From: Amphritea sp. 1_MG-2023
GTDB taxonomy: Bacteria; Pseudomonadota; Gammaproteobacteria; Pseudomonadales; Balneatricaceae
Length of the DNA: 64,000 nt
Reading direction: 5' to 3'
Assembly (NCBI RefSeq): GCF_030547545.1
Contig: NZ_JAUOQE010000012.1
Location: 1-64,000 of the forward strand
This document shows, in pieces, positions 45,903 to 56,299 of the stretch. The position numbers were made by a program, and so were the translations under genes. The first letter of the stretch is position 1; each line of letters opens with the position of its first letter. The notes below the pieces were generated by a model. It was not told where the DNA came from and made no database searches. It saw nothing but the letters and a program-made list of their open reading frames with translations.

Positions 45903-46463
45903 TTACAGTTCGTTAGCGATTTTCTTATAGCCTTCAATTAAGCCGTGGTTCGCCGCCACGACGGATTCAGAAAACGAGGAATAATCTGGAGGTACCTGCT
46001 CGATCTGATTAAGATCGAAATCCGGGCCGATATGGGTCATCGGTGGAACATGCAGCTTAAAGGGTAAATCCAGACCGTCGATGACACAGTTATGGCGAAT
46101 AACACAGCGATCATGAATATGGGCACGGAATACCACGCTATTAAAGCCGATAAAGACATCATCCCCGACTTTACAGGGACCATGAATAATCGAACGATGT
46201 GCGATTGAGGTACGCTGACCGATCGTCACCGCCGCGCCAGATTTTGAGTGGATAACCACTCCATCTTGAATATTGGAATCACGTTGAATAATAATCGGCT
46301 CCATATGACCCGCGGCATCCACCTCATCGGCACGGATGACCGCGTAGGGGCCGACAAACACGTTGTCTTCAATGATGACATGGCCACAGATAATCGCCGT
46401 GGGATCGATAAAGGCTTTCGTCGAGACGTCGGGGCTAAGGCCTGAAGGGTTTTTGCGTAGCAT
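45903..46463 (-). CDS. Gamma-class carbonic anhydrase family protein
   Basis: A 186-residue left-handed beta-helix protein with hexapeptide repeats ('AIICGHVIIEDNVFVGPYAVIR', given in part: 'VIIEDNVFVGPYAVIR'). Histidine ligand positions appear in 'VVIHSK', 'SIAHRSIIHG' and 'IRHNCVIDG'. It belongs to the YrdA/PaaY/gamma-CA group, metalloenzymes that can use zinc, iron or cobalt. It is the last gene of the hisI-pyrC-folE2 unit, starting 3 bases after folE2. Pseudomonas Zur-controlled clusters contain the same family, where it may replace a zinc carbonic anhydrase. Confidence 0.82.
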   Translation of the reverse strand: MLRKNPSGLSPDVSTKAFIDPTAIICGHVIIEDNVFVGPYAVIRADEVDAAGHMEPIIIQRDSNIQDGVVIHSKSGAAVTIGQRTSIAHRSIIHGPCKVGDDVFIGFNSVVFRAHIHDRCVIRHNCVIDGLDLPFKLHVPPMTHIGPDFDLNQIEQVPPDYSSFSESVVAANHGLIEGYKKIANEL

Positions 46464-46466
46464 CGG

Positions 46467-47402
46467 TTAGTTATCCTGAGTGTATTTCTGATCGATGACG
46501 ACCGCATTATGGGCATGCAGGCTCTCCTGATGCTCCACTTTAAACCAATAGTTGGTTATCTCATCCAGCGCTTCCAGTGATTGCTTGATCCGCCGCGCCG
46601 CATCTTCACAGAACATCAGGTTTTCAGCATTCAGTCGGGCGAATTCTTGCTCATCGCTACGTTTAACGGCGGCTTGTACTGGCGTGCCCAGCGCTGCTTC
46701 GAAACGTGCGATCAAGCCTGATAGTGGTGGGAAAGAGTGATCATTCAGTTGAATCTTTAGGTAGGCGTAAGAGCGTTGGCTATGAGGCGTGGCAATCGAG
46801 CCTGCATCAGACTGAAGCCAGCGCAATAGTGCTTCTTTATCGATGGCTGTTCCGCCAAATTGCTGATCGATCGCCTCGCTGTATAACTGTCTCGATAATG
46901 AAGCGGAGCATGGACAGGTGCTGGAGTAGGGGATGGTTAGAGCCAAGGTGATATCAAGGCGGCCCTCTAAGTGTTCAGCATTGAGCGTGCACGGATAGGA
47001 TTGATAACCCTGTTCATTACTCTTTAGGGAGTTGCGTTGCAATAATAGCTCAAACTGCAGCTGTAGCCGCGCCCCCTGACTGATGCCTTGCTGTGATTCC
47101 ACCATAAAGGACAATAGCTGTGCGATCGACTCCCTGTTCAGGGGCCGATTCGCTAGATGGTTGTTCATCTGCAGATAGAGCCGCGACATATGGATTCCCT
47201 TGGCGTCTGGGTTATCCAAGCTAACATAGAGATTGGCCTTGGCGTTGATCGATAGTTGCTGGTTATCATCAACATTCAAGCGCAGAGGTAGTGCGATATC
47301 TTCCATTCCTACCCATTGCAGCGTCAGCGCGTGTGACGCTGCATGGTGAGCTGCGACATCTGGCAGCGGTTTAATTGTTTGCATAGTGGTGTTGTTATTC
47401 AT
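46467..47402 (-). CDS. folE2: GTP cyclohydrolase FolE2 (type IB)
   Basis: A 311-residue FolE2. The motif 'IPYSSTCPCSASLSRQLYSEA' has the metal-binding cysteine of the IB class, and 'RNSLKSNEQGYQSYP' and the C-terminal 'EHQESLHAHNAVV' (with E and H ligands) match the family. FolE2 makes dihydroneopterin triphosphate for folate or queuosine and works with metals other than zinc, so bacteria use it when zinc is scarce. Its start overlaps the upstream dihydroorotase-like gene by four bases. Regulation by Zur is supported by the box before hisI. Confidence 0.93.
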   Translation of the reverse strand: MNNNTTMQTIKPLPDVAAHHAASHALTLQWVGMEDIALPLRLNVDDNQQLSINAKANLYVSLDNPDAKGIHMSRLYLQMNNHLANRPLNRESIAQLLSFMVESQQGISQGARLQLQFELLLQRNSLKSNEQGYQSYPCTLNAEHLEGRLDITLALTIPYSSTCPCSASLSRQLYSEAIDQQFGGTAIDKEALLRWLQSDAGSIATPHSQRSYAYLKIQLNDHSFPPLSGLIARFEAALGTPVQAAVKRSDEQEFARLNAENLMFCEDAARRIKQSLEALDEITNYWFKVEHQESLHAHNAVVIDQKYTQDN

Positions 47403-48739
47403 GATATTAAGGGTGAAAAATTAAGCGCCATCGCGGTTGATGCTGAACTCAACTGATGACCATCGAAAACCCGAGTGCCATTGACCCAGGTGGAGAGAAT
47501 CTGTGAACTAAAAGTATGACCATCAAAGGGTGTCCAGCCACAGAGGTAGCGACTCGCGGCATGCGAGGCCTGGGTGACACCCGCGGGGTTAATCAGCACT
47601 AGGTCAGCGAAGTAGCCCTCCCGCAGGAAGCCGCGATCGACAACGCCATAACGCAGCGCTGGATTATGCGCGGTTTTTTCGGCTACCTGTGTGATGGTCA
47701 TACGCCGCTGCTGTACATGATCGAGCAGGCTTAACAGGGCATGCTCGACTAACGGTAATCCCGCCGGTGCTTGCGGATACTGTTGCTGCTTTTCCGCCCA
47801 TATGTGGGGGGCATGATCGGTGGCGATAATATCGATTTGACCACTATGCAGTGCCTTAATCAACGCACTGCGATCATGGCTTGTCTTGATCGACGGGTTA
47901 CATTTAATCAGATTTCCCTGGGTCGAATAATCGTCATCGGTAAACCAGAGATGGTGAACACAGGCCTCGGCGGTAATCGATTTGCCTGTGATGGGGCCCG
48001 CGTCAAACAGGCTGAGTTCCTCGGCGGTGCTGATATGCAATACATGTAATTGACTGCCATAACGCCGAGCTAACCCCACGGCATAAGATGACGATGCATA
48101 GCAGGCTTCCGTTGAACGGATAAGCGGATGATCGTTAATCTTAGCATCGCGACCTGAACGATTATAACTATCAAGATTGCGCTGAATGACCGGTCCGCTT
48201 TCGCAATGAGTCACAATCAGTACGGGGCTCTCGCTGAAGATCGCTTCGAGGGCTTGCGGGGCTTCTACCAGTAGGTCACCGGTGGAGGCTCCCATAAACA
48301 CTTTTACACCGCAATGTCGTGATGGATCCAGTCGTTTGATCTGTTCCAGATTATGCTGAGTGGCACCCAGATAAAACGCATAGTTAGCCACAGCGCTTTG
48401 CTCCGCTAGGCGATACTTATGTTCTAAGGCGGAGATTGACGTGGTTGACGGATTGACGTTAGGCATCTCCATAAAGCTGGTGATGCCTCCAGCAACGGCA
48501 GCGCGGGATTCACTGGCAATATTGCCTTTGTGCGTCATCCCGGGTTCTCGGAAATGTACCTGATCATCGATCATTCCCGGGAGTAACCAGCAGCCAGCGG
48601 CATCGATAACCTCATCCTTGGCTGTGGCGGGGATCTCCTGTGCTATCTGCTCGATACGCAGGTTAGCGATGCGTAAATCAGCGATAAATTCGACACCCTC
48701 ATTAACCAGCGTCGCTTGCTTAATCAAAGTCGTTTTCAT
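47399..48739 (-). CDS. Dihydroorotase paralogue (PyrQ-type, Zur cluster)
   Basis: A 446-residue amidohydrolase close to class I dihydroorotases. The first metal motif is 'MIDDQVHFREPGMTHKG', with Gln in place of the first His of HxH, a variation shared by a known subgroup. The carbamylated lysine lies in 'GVKVFMGASTG'; other ligands are in 'VTHCES', 'LHVLHIST' and 'IIATDHAPH'. It would form or hydrolyse dihydroorotate for pyrimidine synthesis. As part of the hisI-folE2 unit it probably backs up the housekeeping PyrC under zinc limitation, as PyrQ does in Pseudomonas. Four-base overlaps with both neighbours show a tight operon. Confidence 0.85.
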   Translation of the reverse strand: MKTTLIKQATLVNEGVEFIADLRIANLRIEQIAQEIPATAKDEVIDAAGCWLLPGMIDDQVHFREPGMTHKGNIASESRAAVAGGITSFMEMPNVNPSTTSISALEHKYRLAEQSAVANYAFYLGATQHNLEQIKRLDPSRHCGVKVFMGASTGDLLVEAPQALEAIFSESPVLIVTHCESGPVIQRNLDSYNRSGRDAKINDHPLIRSTEACYASSSYAVGLARRYGSQLHVLHISTAEELSLFDAGPITGKSITAEACVHHLWFTDDDYSTQGNLIKCNPSIKTSHDRSALIKALHSGQIDIIATDHAPHIWAEKQQQYPQAPAGLPLVEHALLSLLDHVQQRRMTITQVAEKTAHNPALRYGVVDRGFLREGYFADLVLINPAGVTQASHAASRYLCGWTPFDGHTFSSQILSTWVNGTRVFDGHQLSSASTAMALNFSPLIS

Positions 48740-49161
48740 GGCGGATTGGCATCCCCAATAACCCTAACCTGTTGTTGTTCAGGTTCCACCGCGAAATAGA
48801 AACAGGCGGGGCGGCCGGTATGACAGGCGGCCCCTTGCTGTTCTACCTGACAAAGAATGACATCACCATCGCAATCGAATGACATCGAGATCAGTTTCTG
48901 GCGATGTCCGCTGCTGGCGCCTTTTTCCCACAAACGATGACGACTGCGAGACCAGTACACCATACGCCCTGTGTGCAGGGTTTTATGCAATGCTTCCCGA
49001 TTCATCCAGGCTTGCATCAATACCGTTTTGCTTGAGCAATCCTGAGCGATGACCGGAATCAGCCCCTGTTCATTAAAACACAGATTATCCACCACCTGAG
49101 CTAGGGGGAGTCTGTGATCATGGGCACTGTTCTCCAGTCGCTGAAAAAACGCCTTGCTCAT
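48736..49161 (-). CDS. hisI: Phosphoribosyl-AMP cyclohydrolase
   Basis: A 141-residue HisI. 'VLMQAWMNREALHKTLHTGRMVYWSRSR' (read here as 'MQAWMNREAL' and 'VYWSRSRHRLWEKG'), 'SFDCDGDVILCQVEQQG' and 'ACHTGRPACFYF' carry the Mg-binding aspartates and the zinc cysteines. It opens the purine ring of PR-AMP in histidine synthesis. It lies at the head of a zinc-starvation operon rather than in a his operon, so it is probably the Zur-controlled paralogue; the zinc cysteines are nevertheless retained. AGGAGC precedes ATG 49161. Confidence 0.9.
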   Translation of the reverse strand: MSKAFFQRLENSAHDHRLPLAQVVDNLCFNEQGLIPVIAQDCSSKTVLMQAWMNREALHKTLHTGRMVYWSRSRHRLWEKGASSGHRQKLISMSFDCDGDVILCQVEQQGAACHTGRPACFYFAVEPEQQQVRVIGDANPP

Positions 49162-49232
49162 ATACTTATTGCTCCTGTCATTAATAACCTCTGTCGCGTT
49201 GTTATGGACGTTAGAACTCCTTGATAAAACAC

Positions 49233-49245
49233 GTTATAACATAAC
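49233..49245. promoter_or_regulatory. Predicted Zur box
   Basis: GTTATAACATAAC matches the gammaproteobacterial Zur core GTTATANTATAAC at all but one position and is nearly palindromic. It lies 72 bp before hisI and 70 bp before the divergent DUF1826 remnant, so it could control both. Confidence 0.82.
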
Positions 49246-49315
49246 ATTAATTTTGATAGTTGTAACAAAAATGTCAGGTGTGGGTATGAATGCGGTAGTG
49301 AGGGAAGTGAGTTAG

Positions 49316-49964
49316 GTGAGTGGAATAGGGGGCGGCGGCCCGAGTGATGTCTCAGGGTTATTGCCTGAAGTGATGACAAAAATTTATCAAGAATCGATCA
49401 ATCTGATGGTGTTACAGGGCACGCTGACAAACGATATATCTGATTATTGTCACCGGCTGATTGAAAGCAAACCGAATTTTAATCTTCGCCTGACTATTAA
49501 CCCTAATAAAGTCGCCGTGTCACTCAGCCCCTCACTGCCGGTCTCGACCAATCAATCGGCCTTTATCGATGACTTGGTACTGTTACTGGAGATGTATGCC
49601 CGTTTGTTTGACCTAGATGAGGTGGGTGTCAGATTGCAGGTGCTGGATCGTGCTATGTGTCCCCGTTTTCATATTGATCAATGAGGTTGTCGTCTGGTCA
49701 GTACCTATCAGGGGCTGGGAACCGAATGGCTGTCTAACCATGATGTCGATCGCAGTAAGCTGGGCCGTGAAAATGGAGGATTGAGTGATCACGAGTCGGG
49801 GCTGTTTTCTCACTCGGCCTGTATTCAGCAGGCTAAGCCGAGGGGATATTGTGCTGCTAAAAGGCGAAGGCTGGTATGGTAATGATGGTTTGGGTGCGGT
49901 GCACTGTTCACCGGCGATTAGCGGGGCTGAAAAACGTCTCGTTGTTACTTTCGATTTTGCGTGA
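49316..49964 (+). pseudogene. DUF1826 protein, disrupted by a stop and a frameshift
   Basis: The first 122 residues from GTG 49316 are followed by TGA at 49682, after 'AMCPRFHIDQ'. In the same frame the DUF1826 sequence continues: 'CRLVSTYQGLGTEWLSNHDVDRSKLG' (in part 'TYQGLGTEWL', 'DVDRSKLG') and 'SGLFSHSACIQQ'. A frameshift near 49826 is then needed to reach 'GDIVLLKGEGWYGNDGLGAVHCSP' (in part 'DIVLLKGEGWYG') and 'LVVTFDFA', ending at TGA 49962-49964. DUF1826 genes recur in Zur regulons, which fits the Zur box at 49233. The function is unknown and this copy is broken. Confidence 0.8.
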
Positions 49965-49986
49965 GAATACATCAACAAGCGGTTAG

Positions 49987-50054
49987 GGAAGGCGCGAATA
50001 AGTCAATTACGCCTCTGGCTGACAGAGAATATAACGGACTTATTCGCACCTTCC
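49987..50054. mobile_element. 68-bp MITE, copy 2
   Basis: Ends GGAAGGCGCGAATAAGTC and GACTTATTCGCACCTTCC pair at 17 of 18 positions. TTAG flanks both sides (49983-49986, 50055-50058). It differs from copy 1 at only a few positions, suggesting recent movement. Confidence 0.88.
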
Positions 50055-50058
50055 TTAG

Positions 50059-50524
50059 TCAGCTCGGAGAGATCATTCAATACGCGTTGCTTTTAATCGG
50101 CGCGCCTCTTTTTGTTGAAGAGGGTGTGTGATGTGGATGACAAGTTAACGCTAACTCATTCAAGAATGATTCAGCACGTCTGGCGGCTTGTCTGTGACTA
50201 TGATGTTATTATGCTTTCCCTCGTAAGCAATGCCGTTACATCGAGGTTGTTAAGCTACGAGGTTCTAAACGACGAGCGTCTAGGTTACGAGGCTCTAGGC
50301 GACGAGATTTTATGCGATGAGCGATCAAATCACTCGCGCGCTTTTGTCTATCTGCTTCGCAGTATATGCCGTTGCTAAATCATTAGACTCTGTTCGCTAT
50401 CTGTTGGCTAATATAGCTGAACTTTAAAGGGGACTCGGGTAGAATATGCCCCCTTTTGTCGGTTGAGCGCAGCTTGTGCGGTTAGCCTTAGCTAAATTAT
50501 TGAGTGTTAGGTTAACGTTTTTCT
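50059..50524. other. Spacer upstream of queA with 15-bp tandem units
   Basis: Six imperfect 15-bp units run from about 50241 to 50330, for example TACGAGGTTCTAAAC, GACGAGCGTCTAGGT, TACGAGGCTCTAGGC and GACGAGATTTTATGC. An open frame at 50112-50378 crosses them but has no family or ribosome-binding site. A TAGAAT near 50440 may be the -10 of queA. Confidence 0.5.
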
Positions 50525-51562
50525 ATGCAGGTTAAAGATTTTCATTTCGATCTACCCGATGAGCTGATTGCCCGCTATCCGTTGGAAAAGCGTAGCGATA
50601 GCCGGTTGTTTTGTGTCGATGGTAATAGTGGTGCATTCGAACATCGGCAATTTTTCGATGTGTTGGAATTGTTACAACCCGGCGATTTAGTGGTATTTAA
50701 CAACACCCGGGTGATTCCCGCGCGTATGTTCGGCGAAAAAGCCTCGGGCGGTAAGATCGAAGTACTGATTGAACGGGTGTTGGATGAGCGTTCGGCGCTG
50801 GCACATATTCGTTCGAGTCGTTCACCGAAGCCCGGTGCCGAATTAACCCTCGATGGTGGCTTGAAAGCGACCATGGTGAGACGTCATGATGATCTGTTCG
50901 AGTTGGAATTTGATCTGACAGAAGGCCATCTCATCGATGCCTTAGAGCAGTTTGGCCATATGCCGTTGCCACCGTATATGAAACGTGAAGACGAATTGTC
51001 GGATCGCGAACGCTATCAGACGGTGTATAACGAAAAGCCCGGTGCGGTGGCTGCGCCGACAGCGGGTTTGCATTTTGATGATGCGTTACTGCAGCGTTTG
51101 GCAGACAAGGGTGTCAATCAAGCGTTTGTTACCCTCCATGTGGGGGCCGGCACTTTTCGGCCGGTGAAAGTCGATAATATTCAGGATCACAAGATGCATG
51201 CTGAATATATTGAGGTGTCTGACGAAGTATGTCAGGCGGTGCGTGAAACCAAAGCTCGGGGTAATCGAGTATTGGCCGTGGGTACCACCTCGGTTCGCTG
51301 TCTGGAAACGGCCAGTCAGGGAGGCGAGATTGAGCCTTTCTTCGGCGATACCGATATCTTTATCTTCCCCGGTTATGAATTTCGCACGGTGGATCTGTTA
51401 ATTACTAACTTTCACCTGCCCGAATCAACCCTGTTGATGTTGGTGTCTGCCTTTGCCGGATATGAGCATATGATGGCCGCTTATCAGGAGGCCGTGAAAC
51501 AACGCTATCGCTTCTTTAGTTATGGGGATGCGATGTTCTTGAGTAAGCAATCGTTGAAATAA
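50525..51562 (+). CDS. queA: S-adenosylmethionine:tRNA ribosyltransferase-isomerase
   Basis: A 345-residue QueA. It starts '[23 protein letters not shown]' (in part '[14 protein letters not shown]'), and includes '[19 protein letters not shown]', '[12 protein letters not shown]', 'APTAGLHF' and the C-terminal '[20 protein letters not shown]'. It moves the ribosyl group of SAM onto preQ1 at tRNA position 34 and gives epoxyqueuosine. It precedes tgt, the enzyme that acts before it in queuosine synthesis, with a 190-bp gap. Length and motifs are normal. Confidence 0.96.
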   Translation: MQVKDFHFDLPDELIARYPLEKRSDSRLFCVDGNSGAFEHRQFFDVLELLQPGDLVVFNNTRVIPARMFGEKASGGKIEVLIERVLDERSALAHIRSSRSPKPGAELTLDGGLKATMVRRHDDLFELEFDLTEGHLIDALEQFGHMPLPPYMKREDELSDRERYQTVYNEKPGAVAAPTAGLHFDDALLQRLADKGVNQAFVTLHVGAGTFRPVKVDNIQDHKMHAEYIEVSDEVCQAVRETKARGNRVLAVGTTSVRCLETASQGGEIEPFFGDTDIFIFPGYEFRTVDLLITNFHLPESTLLMLVSAFAGYEHMMAAYQEAVKQRYRFFSYGDAMFLSKQSLK

Positions 51563-51689
51563 GCCCGCTTCGATGCTGGTTTTATGTAATAGCCTAGGCG
51601 GATAAGACAAACGAAGGGTGGCTAAGCGGTGGAAATACCGCAAGCGGCCTTTAATTTAGCTAATTAAGCCTTATATAGAGATGAGATAG

Positions 51690-52880
<1,191 letters not shown>

Positions 52881-52919
52881 TTTTATTTTTTTACTTTTTA
52901 AATAATAGGAGAAGCCTTA

Positions 52920-53255
52920 ATGAGCTTGTTAATCTCTTCAGCACATGCTGCAGATGCTGCCGGTCCGGGTGGTTTAGATCCAAGTATGTTCAACCTGATC
53001 TTTCTAGTTGGCTTCGGTGTTATTTTCTACATGTTTATGTGGCGCCCACAAGCTAAGCGTGCCAAAGAACATAAAGCCTTACTCGGTGGTCTGACAAAGG
53101 GTGATGAAGTGATCACTGCTGGTGGCCTGATTGGTAAAGTGGTTCGTTTGAATGAAGATTACGTGGTACTGAGCGTAAACGACACGACTGAACTGACGTT
53201 CCAAAAGACGCATGTGAGTGCTGCGTTGCCAAAAGGCACGATTAAACAGATCTAA
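52920..53255 (+). CDS. yajC: Preprotein translocase accessory subunit YajC
   Basis: A 111-residue inner-membrane protein. A single transmembrane helix around 'MFNLIFLVGFGVIFYMFMWRPQ' (residues 20-40, given in part) is followed by 'KGDEVITAGGLIGKVVRL', the conserved YajC cytoplasmic domain. It associates with SecDF in the holotranslocon. AGGAGAAG precedes the start. Confidence 0.94.
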   Translation: MSLLISSAHAADAAGPGGLDPSMFNLIFLVGFGVIFYMFMWRPQAKRAKEHKALLGGLTKGDEVITAGGLIGKVVRLNEDYVVLSVNDTTELTFQKTHVSAALPKGTIKQI

Positions 53256-53271
53256 GCATCAACGCTTAATA

Positions 53272-53296
53272 AAACGCCACTCTCGTGGCGTTTTTT
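53272..53296 (+). terminator. Rho-independent terminator after yajC
   Basis: AACGCCAC and GTGGCG form a stem with loop TCTC followed by six T. It separates yajC from secD, which therefore probably has its own promoter or depends on read-through. Confidence 0.88.
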
Positions 53297-53427
53297 GATG
53301 TGAAACCAGGTCGCTTCAACGAACTTGGTTTTATTAACCGTTTAAATCTAAATACTGTTGTCCAGTGCGGTGTGCATTACTCGTTAAATGTACCTACCCA
53401 TACTGGGCTAGTTAGGGACAGAGCGCC

Positions 53428-55278
53428 ATGCTCAATAAATATCCACTGTGGAAAAACGTGCTGGTCGTGCTGATATTGCTGATCGGCGGTATCTACGCTG
53501 CGCCTAACCTCTATCCTGATGATTATGCTGTGCAACTTTCCGGTAGCCGAGAAGCGAATATCGTTAATCAGCCGTTGCTGGATCAGGTAAAGCAGGCGTT
53601 GCAGCAGGCTGAGGTGAGTGTTAAAAGTGATGAGCTGACCGATAAAGGCGGGTTGATCCGCTTTAATGACAGCCGTAGTCAGCTAGAGGCGAAAGAAATT
53701 ATCAGTCGGACGCTGGGTGATAGTTATGTTGTGGCGCTAAACCTAGCACCAACAACGCCGGAATGGCTGAGATCATTAGGGGCTGGCCCGATGAAGTTGG
53801 GGCTGGATCTGCGCGGCGGCGTACACTTCCTGTTGGAAGTGGATATGGTGTCTGCCGTGGCGCAACGCCTAGATGTCTATGTCAGCGAGATCAAAACCAA
53901 GCTGCGAGCTGAGAAGTTACGCTATCGCTCGGTCGATCATCGTGAAGATGGTAGCCTAGAGTTGAAGTTCTCAACGGCGGTTGTCCGTGATCAGGCCGAG
54001 AGCCTGTTACGTAAGGATTACACCGAGTTTCTGATTAATAATGATGACAAGGACGGGGCTTTCTATGTCACTGTTAATCTGGCTGAGAGTAAAGTCCGCG
54101 AGATCGAAGACTATGCGATTAAGCAAAACTTAACCACCCTGCGTAACCGAGTGAACGAGTTGGGCGTTGCCGAACCGTTAGTGCAGCGTCAAGGGCGTAA
54201 CCGTATCGTTGTTCAGTTACCGGGTATTCAAGATGCGGCAGCGGCGAAACGGATTATCGGTAAGACGGCCAACCTTGAGTTCCGTCTAGAGGCGACCACC
54301 GATGCCTCACGGGCGACCACCGAGACCTATGCGTTCCGGGATCAAAGCCGTGAAGCAACGCTCGAAAAAGACATTATCATTACCGGCTCTAGCGTCTCGA
54401 ATGCGCAGTCATCCTTTGATGAGAATGGTCAGCCACAGGTAAATATCTCGCTGGACGCCAAAGGTGGTCAGATGATGAACCGTACCACACGTAATGCGAT
54501 TCAGCGGCGCATGGCGGTACTGTTTGTCGAGCATAAAAGCCGTACGCTCTACGACACCGTTGATGGTGAGCAAGTCGCTAAGCGTATTCCCTATGTTGAG
54601 AAGCGGATTATCTCACTGGCGACGATTCAGAGTGTCTTGGGGGCGAGCTTCCGGATTACCGGTTTGGATAGCGCTACCGAGTCTTCTGAGCTGGCCTTGT
54701 TGCTACGCGCAGGAGCACTGGCGGCACCGATCTACTTTGTTGAAGAGCGGACGGTTGGTCCAAGCCTCGGTGAGCAAAACATTGAACTGGGTATGATGTC
54801 GGTACAGATCGGCTTTGCCTGTGTGTTGCTGTTTATGGTGGCCTATTACCGCGTGTTCGGCCTGCTGGCTAATATCGCGCTGACGTTTAACCTGATGATG
54901 CTGTTGGCGGTCATGTCGATTCTATCGGCCACCCTAACGCTGCCGGGTATTGCCGGTATCGTGCTGACCGTGGGTATGGCGGTGGATGCAAACGTGTTGA
55001 TCTTCTCGCGAATACGGGAAGAGCTTAAAAATGGACTGCCGGCGCAATCGGCGATCAATGCGGGATTCGATCGAGCCTTCTCAACCATTTTTGATGCCAA
55101 TATCACTACCTTATTGGCAGCGGTTATTCTGTTTGCGATGGGCTCCGGGCCGGTGAAAGGGTTCGCGATTACCCTGTCGGTGGGTATTTTGACCTCCATG
55201 TTCACCGCGATTCTAGTGACCCGGATGTTGGTTAATCTGGTTTACGGCGGTCGTGCGCTGAAAAAACTGTCGATTTGA
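53428..55278 (+). CDS. secD: Protein translocase subunit SecD
   Basis: A 616-residue RND-type protein. The N-terminal helix 'KNVLVVLILLIGGIYAAPNLYPDD' (in part) anchors a large periplasmic P1 domain with 'LGLDLRGGVHFLLEVD'. Five C-terminal helices include 'TVGMAVDANVLIFSRIREEL' with the proton-relay aspartate. It pulls translocating proteins from the periplasmic side using the proton gradient, together with SecF and YajC. Length matches E. coli SecD (615). Confidence 0.96.
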   Translation: MLNKYPLWKNVLVVLILLIGGIYAAPNLYPDDYAVQLSGSREANIVNQPLLDQVKQALQQAEVSVKSDELTDKGGLIRFNDSRSQLEAKEIISRTLGDSYVVALNLAPTTPEWLRSLGAGPMKLGLDLRGGVHFLLEVDMVSAVAQRLDVYVSEIKTKLRAEKLRYRSVDHREDGSLELKFSTAVVRDQAESLLRKDYTEFLINNDDKDGAFYVTVNLAESKVREIEDYAIKQNLTTLRNRVNELGVAEPLVQRQGRNRIVVQLPGIQDAAAAKRIIGKTANLEFRLEATTDASRATTETYAFRDQSREATLEKDIIITGSSVSNAQSSFDENGQPQVNISLDAKGGQMMNRTTRNAIQRRMAVLFVEHKSRTLYDTVDGEQVAKRIPYVEKRIISLATIQSVLGASFRITGLDSATESSELALLLRAGALAAPIYFVEERTVGPSLGEQNIELGMMSVQIGFACVLLFMVAYYRVFGLLANIALTFNLMMLLAVMSILSATLTLPGIAGIVLTVGMAVDANVLIFSRIREELKNGLPAQSAINAGFDRAFSTIFDANITTLLAAVILFAMGSGPVKGFAITLSVGILTSMFTAILVTRMLVNLVYGGRALKKLSI

Positions 55279-55292
55279 CGGAGTAGAGTACG

Positions 55293-56216
55293 ATGACGAC
55301 TGAAAAAATCTATAACTTTATGAGGCTGCGCAAGCTAGCCGCTGCTTTATCGATTGCTCTATTGCTGATTTCGATAGCATCATTGGCGATTAACGGATTG
55401 AAATTTGGTTTGGATTTCACCGGTGGTTCGCTGATTGAGGTGGGTTATCAACAGGAACCGGATCTAAACAGTATTCGTGATAAGTTGCAGAACGCGGGTT
55501 ATGACGATGCGGTAGTTCAAACCTTCGGTTCGCCGGTGGATATCCTTATTCGGATGGGGGTCGCGCATGATCCGGAACTCGGTGATCATGTGTTGCAAGC
55601 CTTACAAAGCGGTGAAGCCCAGGAATTAACCTTGCGGCGTAACGAGTTTGTCGGTGCACAGGTGGGTGAAGAGCTGCGTGAACAGGGCGGCTTAGGCATG
55701 TTGCTGGCGCTGTTTATGGTCATGGTGTACGTGGCTTTCCGCTTTCAGCTGAAGTTCTCGATCGGTGCGGTGGCCGCATTGGCGCATGATGTACTGATTG
55801 TGCTGGGCTTCTTCTCGCTGCTTCAGTTGGATTTCGATCTGACGGTGTTAGCGGCGATTTTGGCGGTGATTGGTTACTCGTTGAACGATACCATTGTGGT
55901 GTCTGACCGCATTCGGGAAAACTACCGTAAGCTGCGTAAGGGTGATGCACTGGAGATTATGAATGTCTCTTTGAGTCAGACGTTGGGGCGGACGTTGGTT
56001 ACTTCGTTGACGACCTTATTGGTATTGGTTGCCTTGGCTGTGTTTGGCGGTGAGATGATCTTTGGTTTTGCGGTGGCGCTGTTGGTCGGCGTTGGTGTGG
56101 GTACCTATTCCTCCATCTATGTGGCGGCTAATGTGTTGGTCATGCTGGGTCTGTGTAAAGAGGATCTATTGCCGCCAGAAAAACCTGAAGGCGAAGAAGT
56201 CGACGAGATGCCCTAG
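55293..56216 (+). CDS. secF: Protein translocase subunit SecF
   Basis: A 307-residue partner of SecD, 14 bases downstream. It has 'LKFGLDFTGGSLIEVGY' in the first periplasmic domain, 'YSLNDTIVVSDRIRENYRKL' with the conserved D, and the terminal helices 'VTSLTTLLVLVALAVFGG'. A short acidic tail ends the protein. It completes the SecDF-YajC complex. Confidence 0.96.
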   Translation: MTTEKIYNFMRLRKLAAALSIALLLISIASLAINGLKFGLDFTGGSLIEVGYQQEPDLNSIRDKLQNAGYDDAVVQTFGSPVDILIRMGVAHDPELGDHVLQALQSGEAQELTLRRNEFVGAQVGEELREQGGLGMLLALFMVMVYVAFRFQLKFSIGAVAALAHDVLIVLGFFSLLQLDFDLTVLAAILAVIGYSLNDTIVVSDRIRENYRKLRKGDALEIMNVSLSQTLGRTLVTSLTTLLVLVALAVFGGEMIFGFAVALLVGVGVGTYSSIYVAANVLVMLGLCKEDLLPPEKPEGEEVDEMP

Positions 56217-56266
56217 TGGCATTGCGAGTCTAAGCGTTGATAGCGAGGCAATGTGCCTCAGCTAAT

Positions 56267-56299
56267 AAAAAAACCGCGAACATTGCTCGCGGTTTTTTA
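56267..56299 (+). terminator. Rho-independent terminator after secF
   Basis: AAACCGCGA and TCGCGGTTT form a 9-bp stem followed by T residues, about 50 bp past the secF stop. Confidence 0.9.

Noticed and set aside
50112-50378. Possible small protein with pentad repeats upstream of queA
   Set aside because: No ribosome-binding site or family; the pattern is explained by 15-bp tandem units in DNA.
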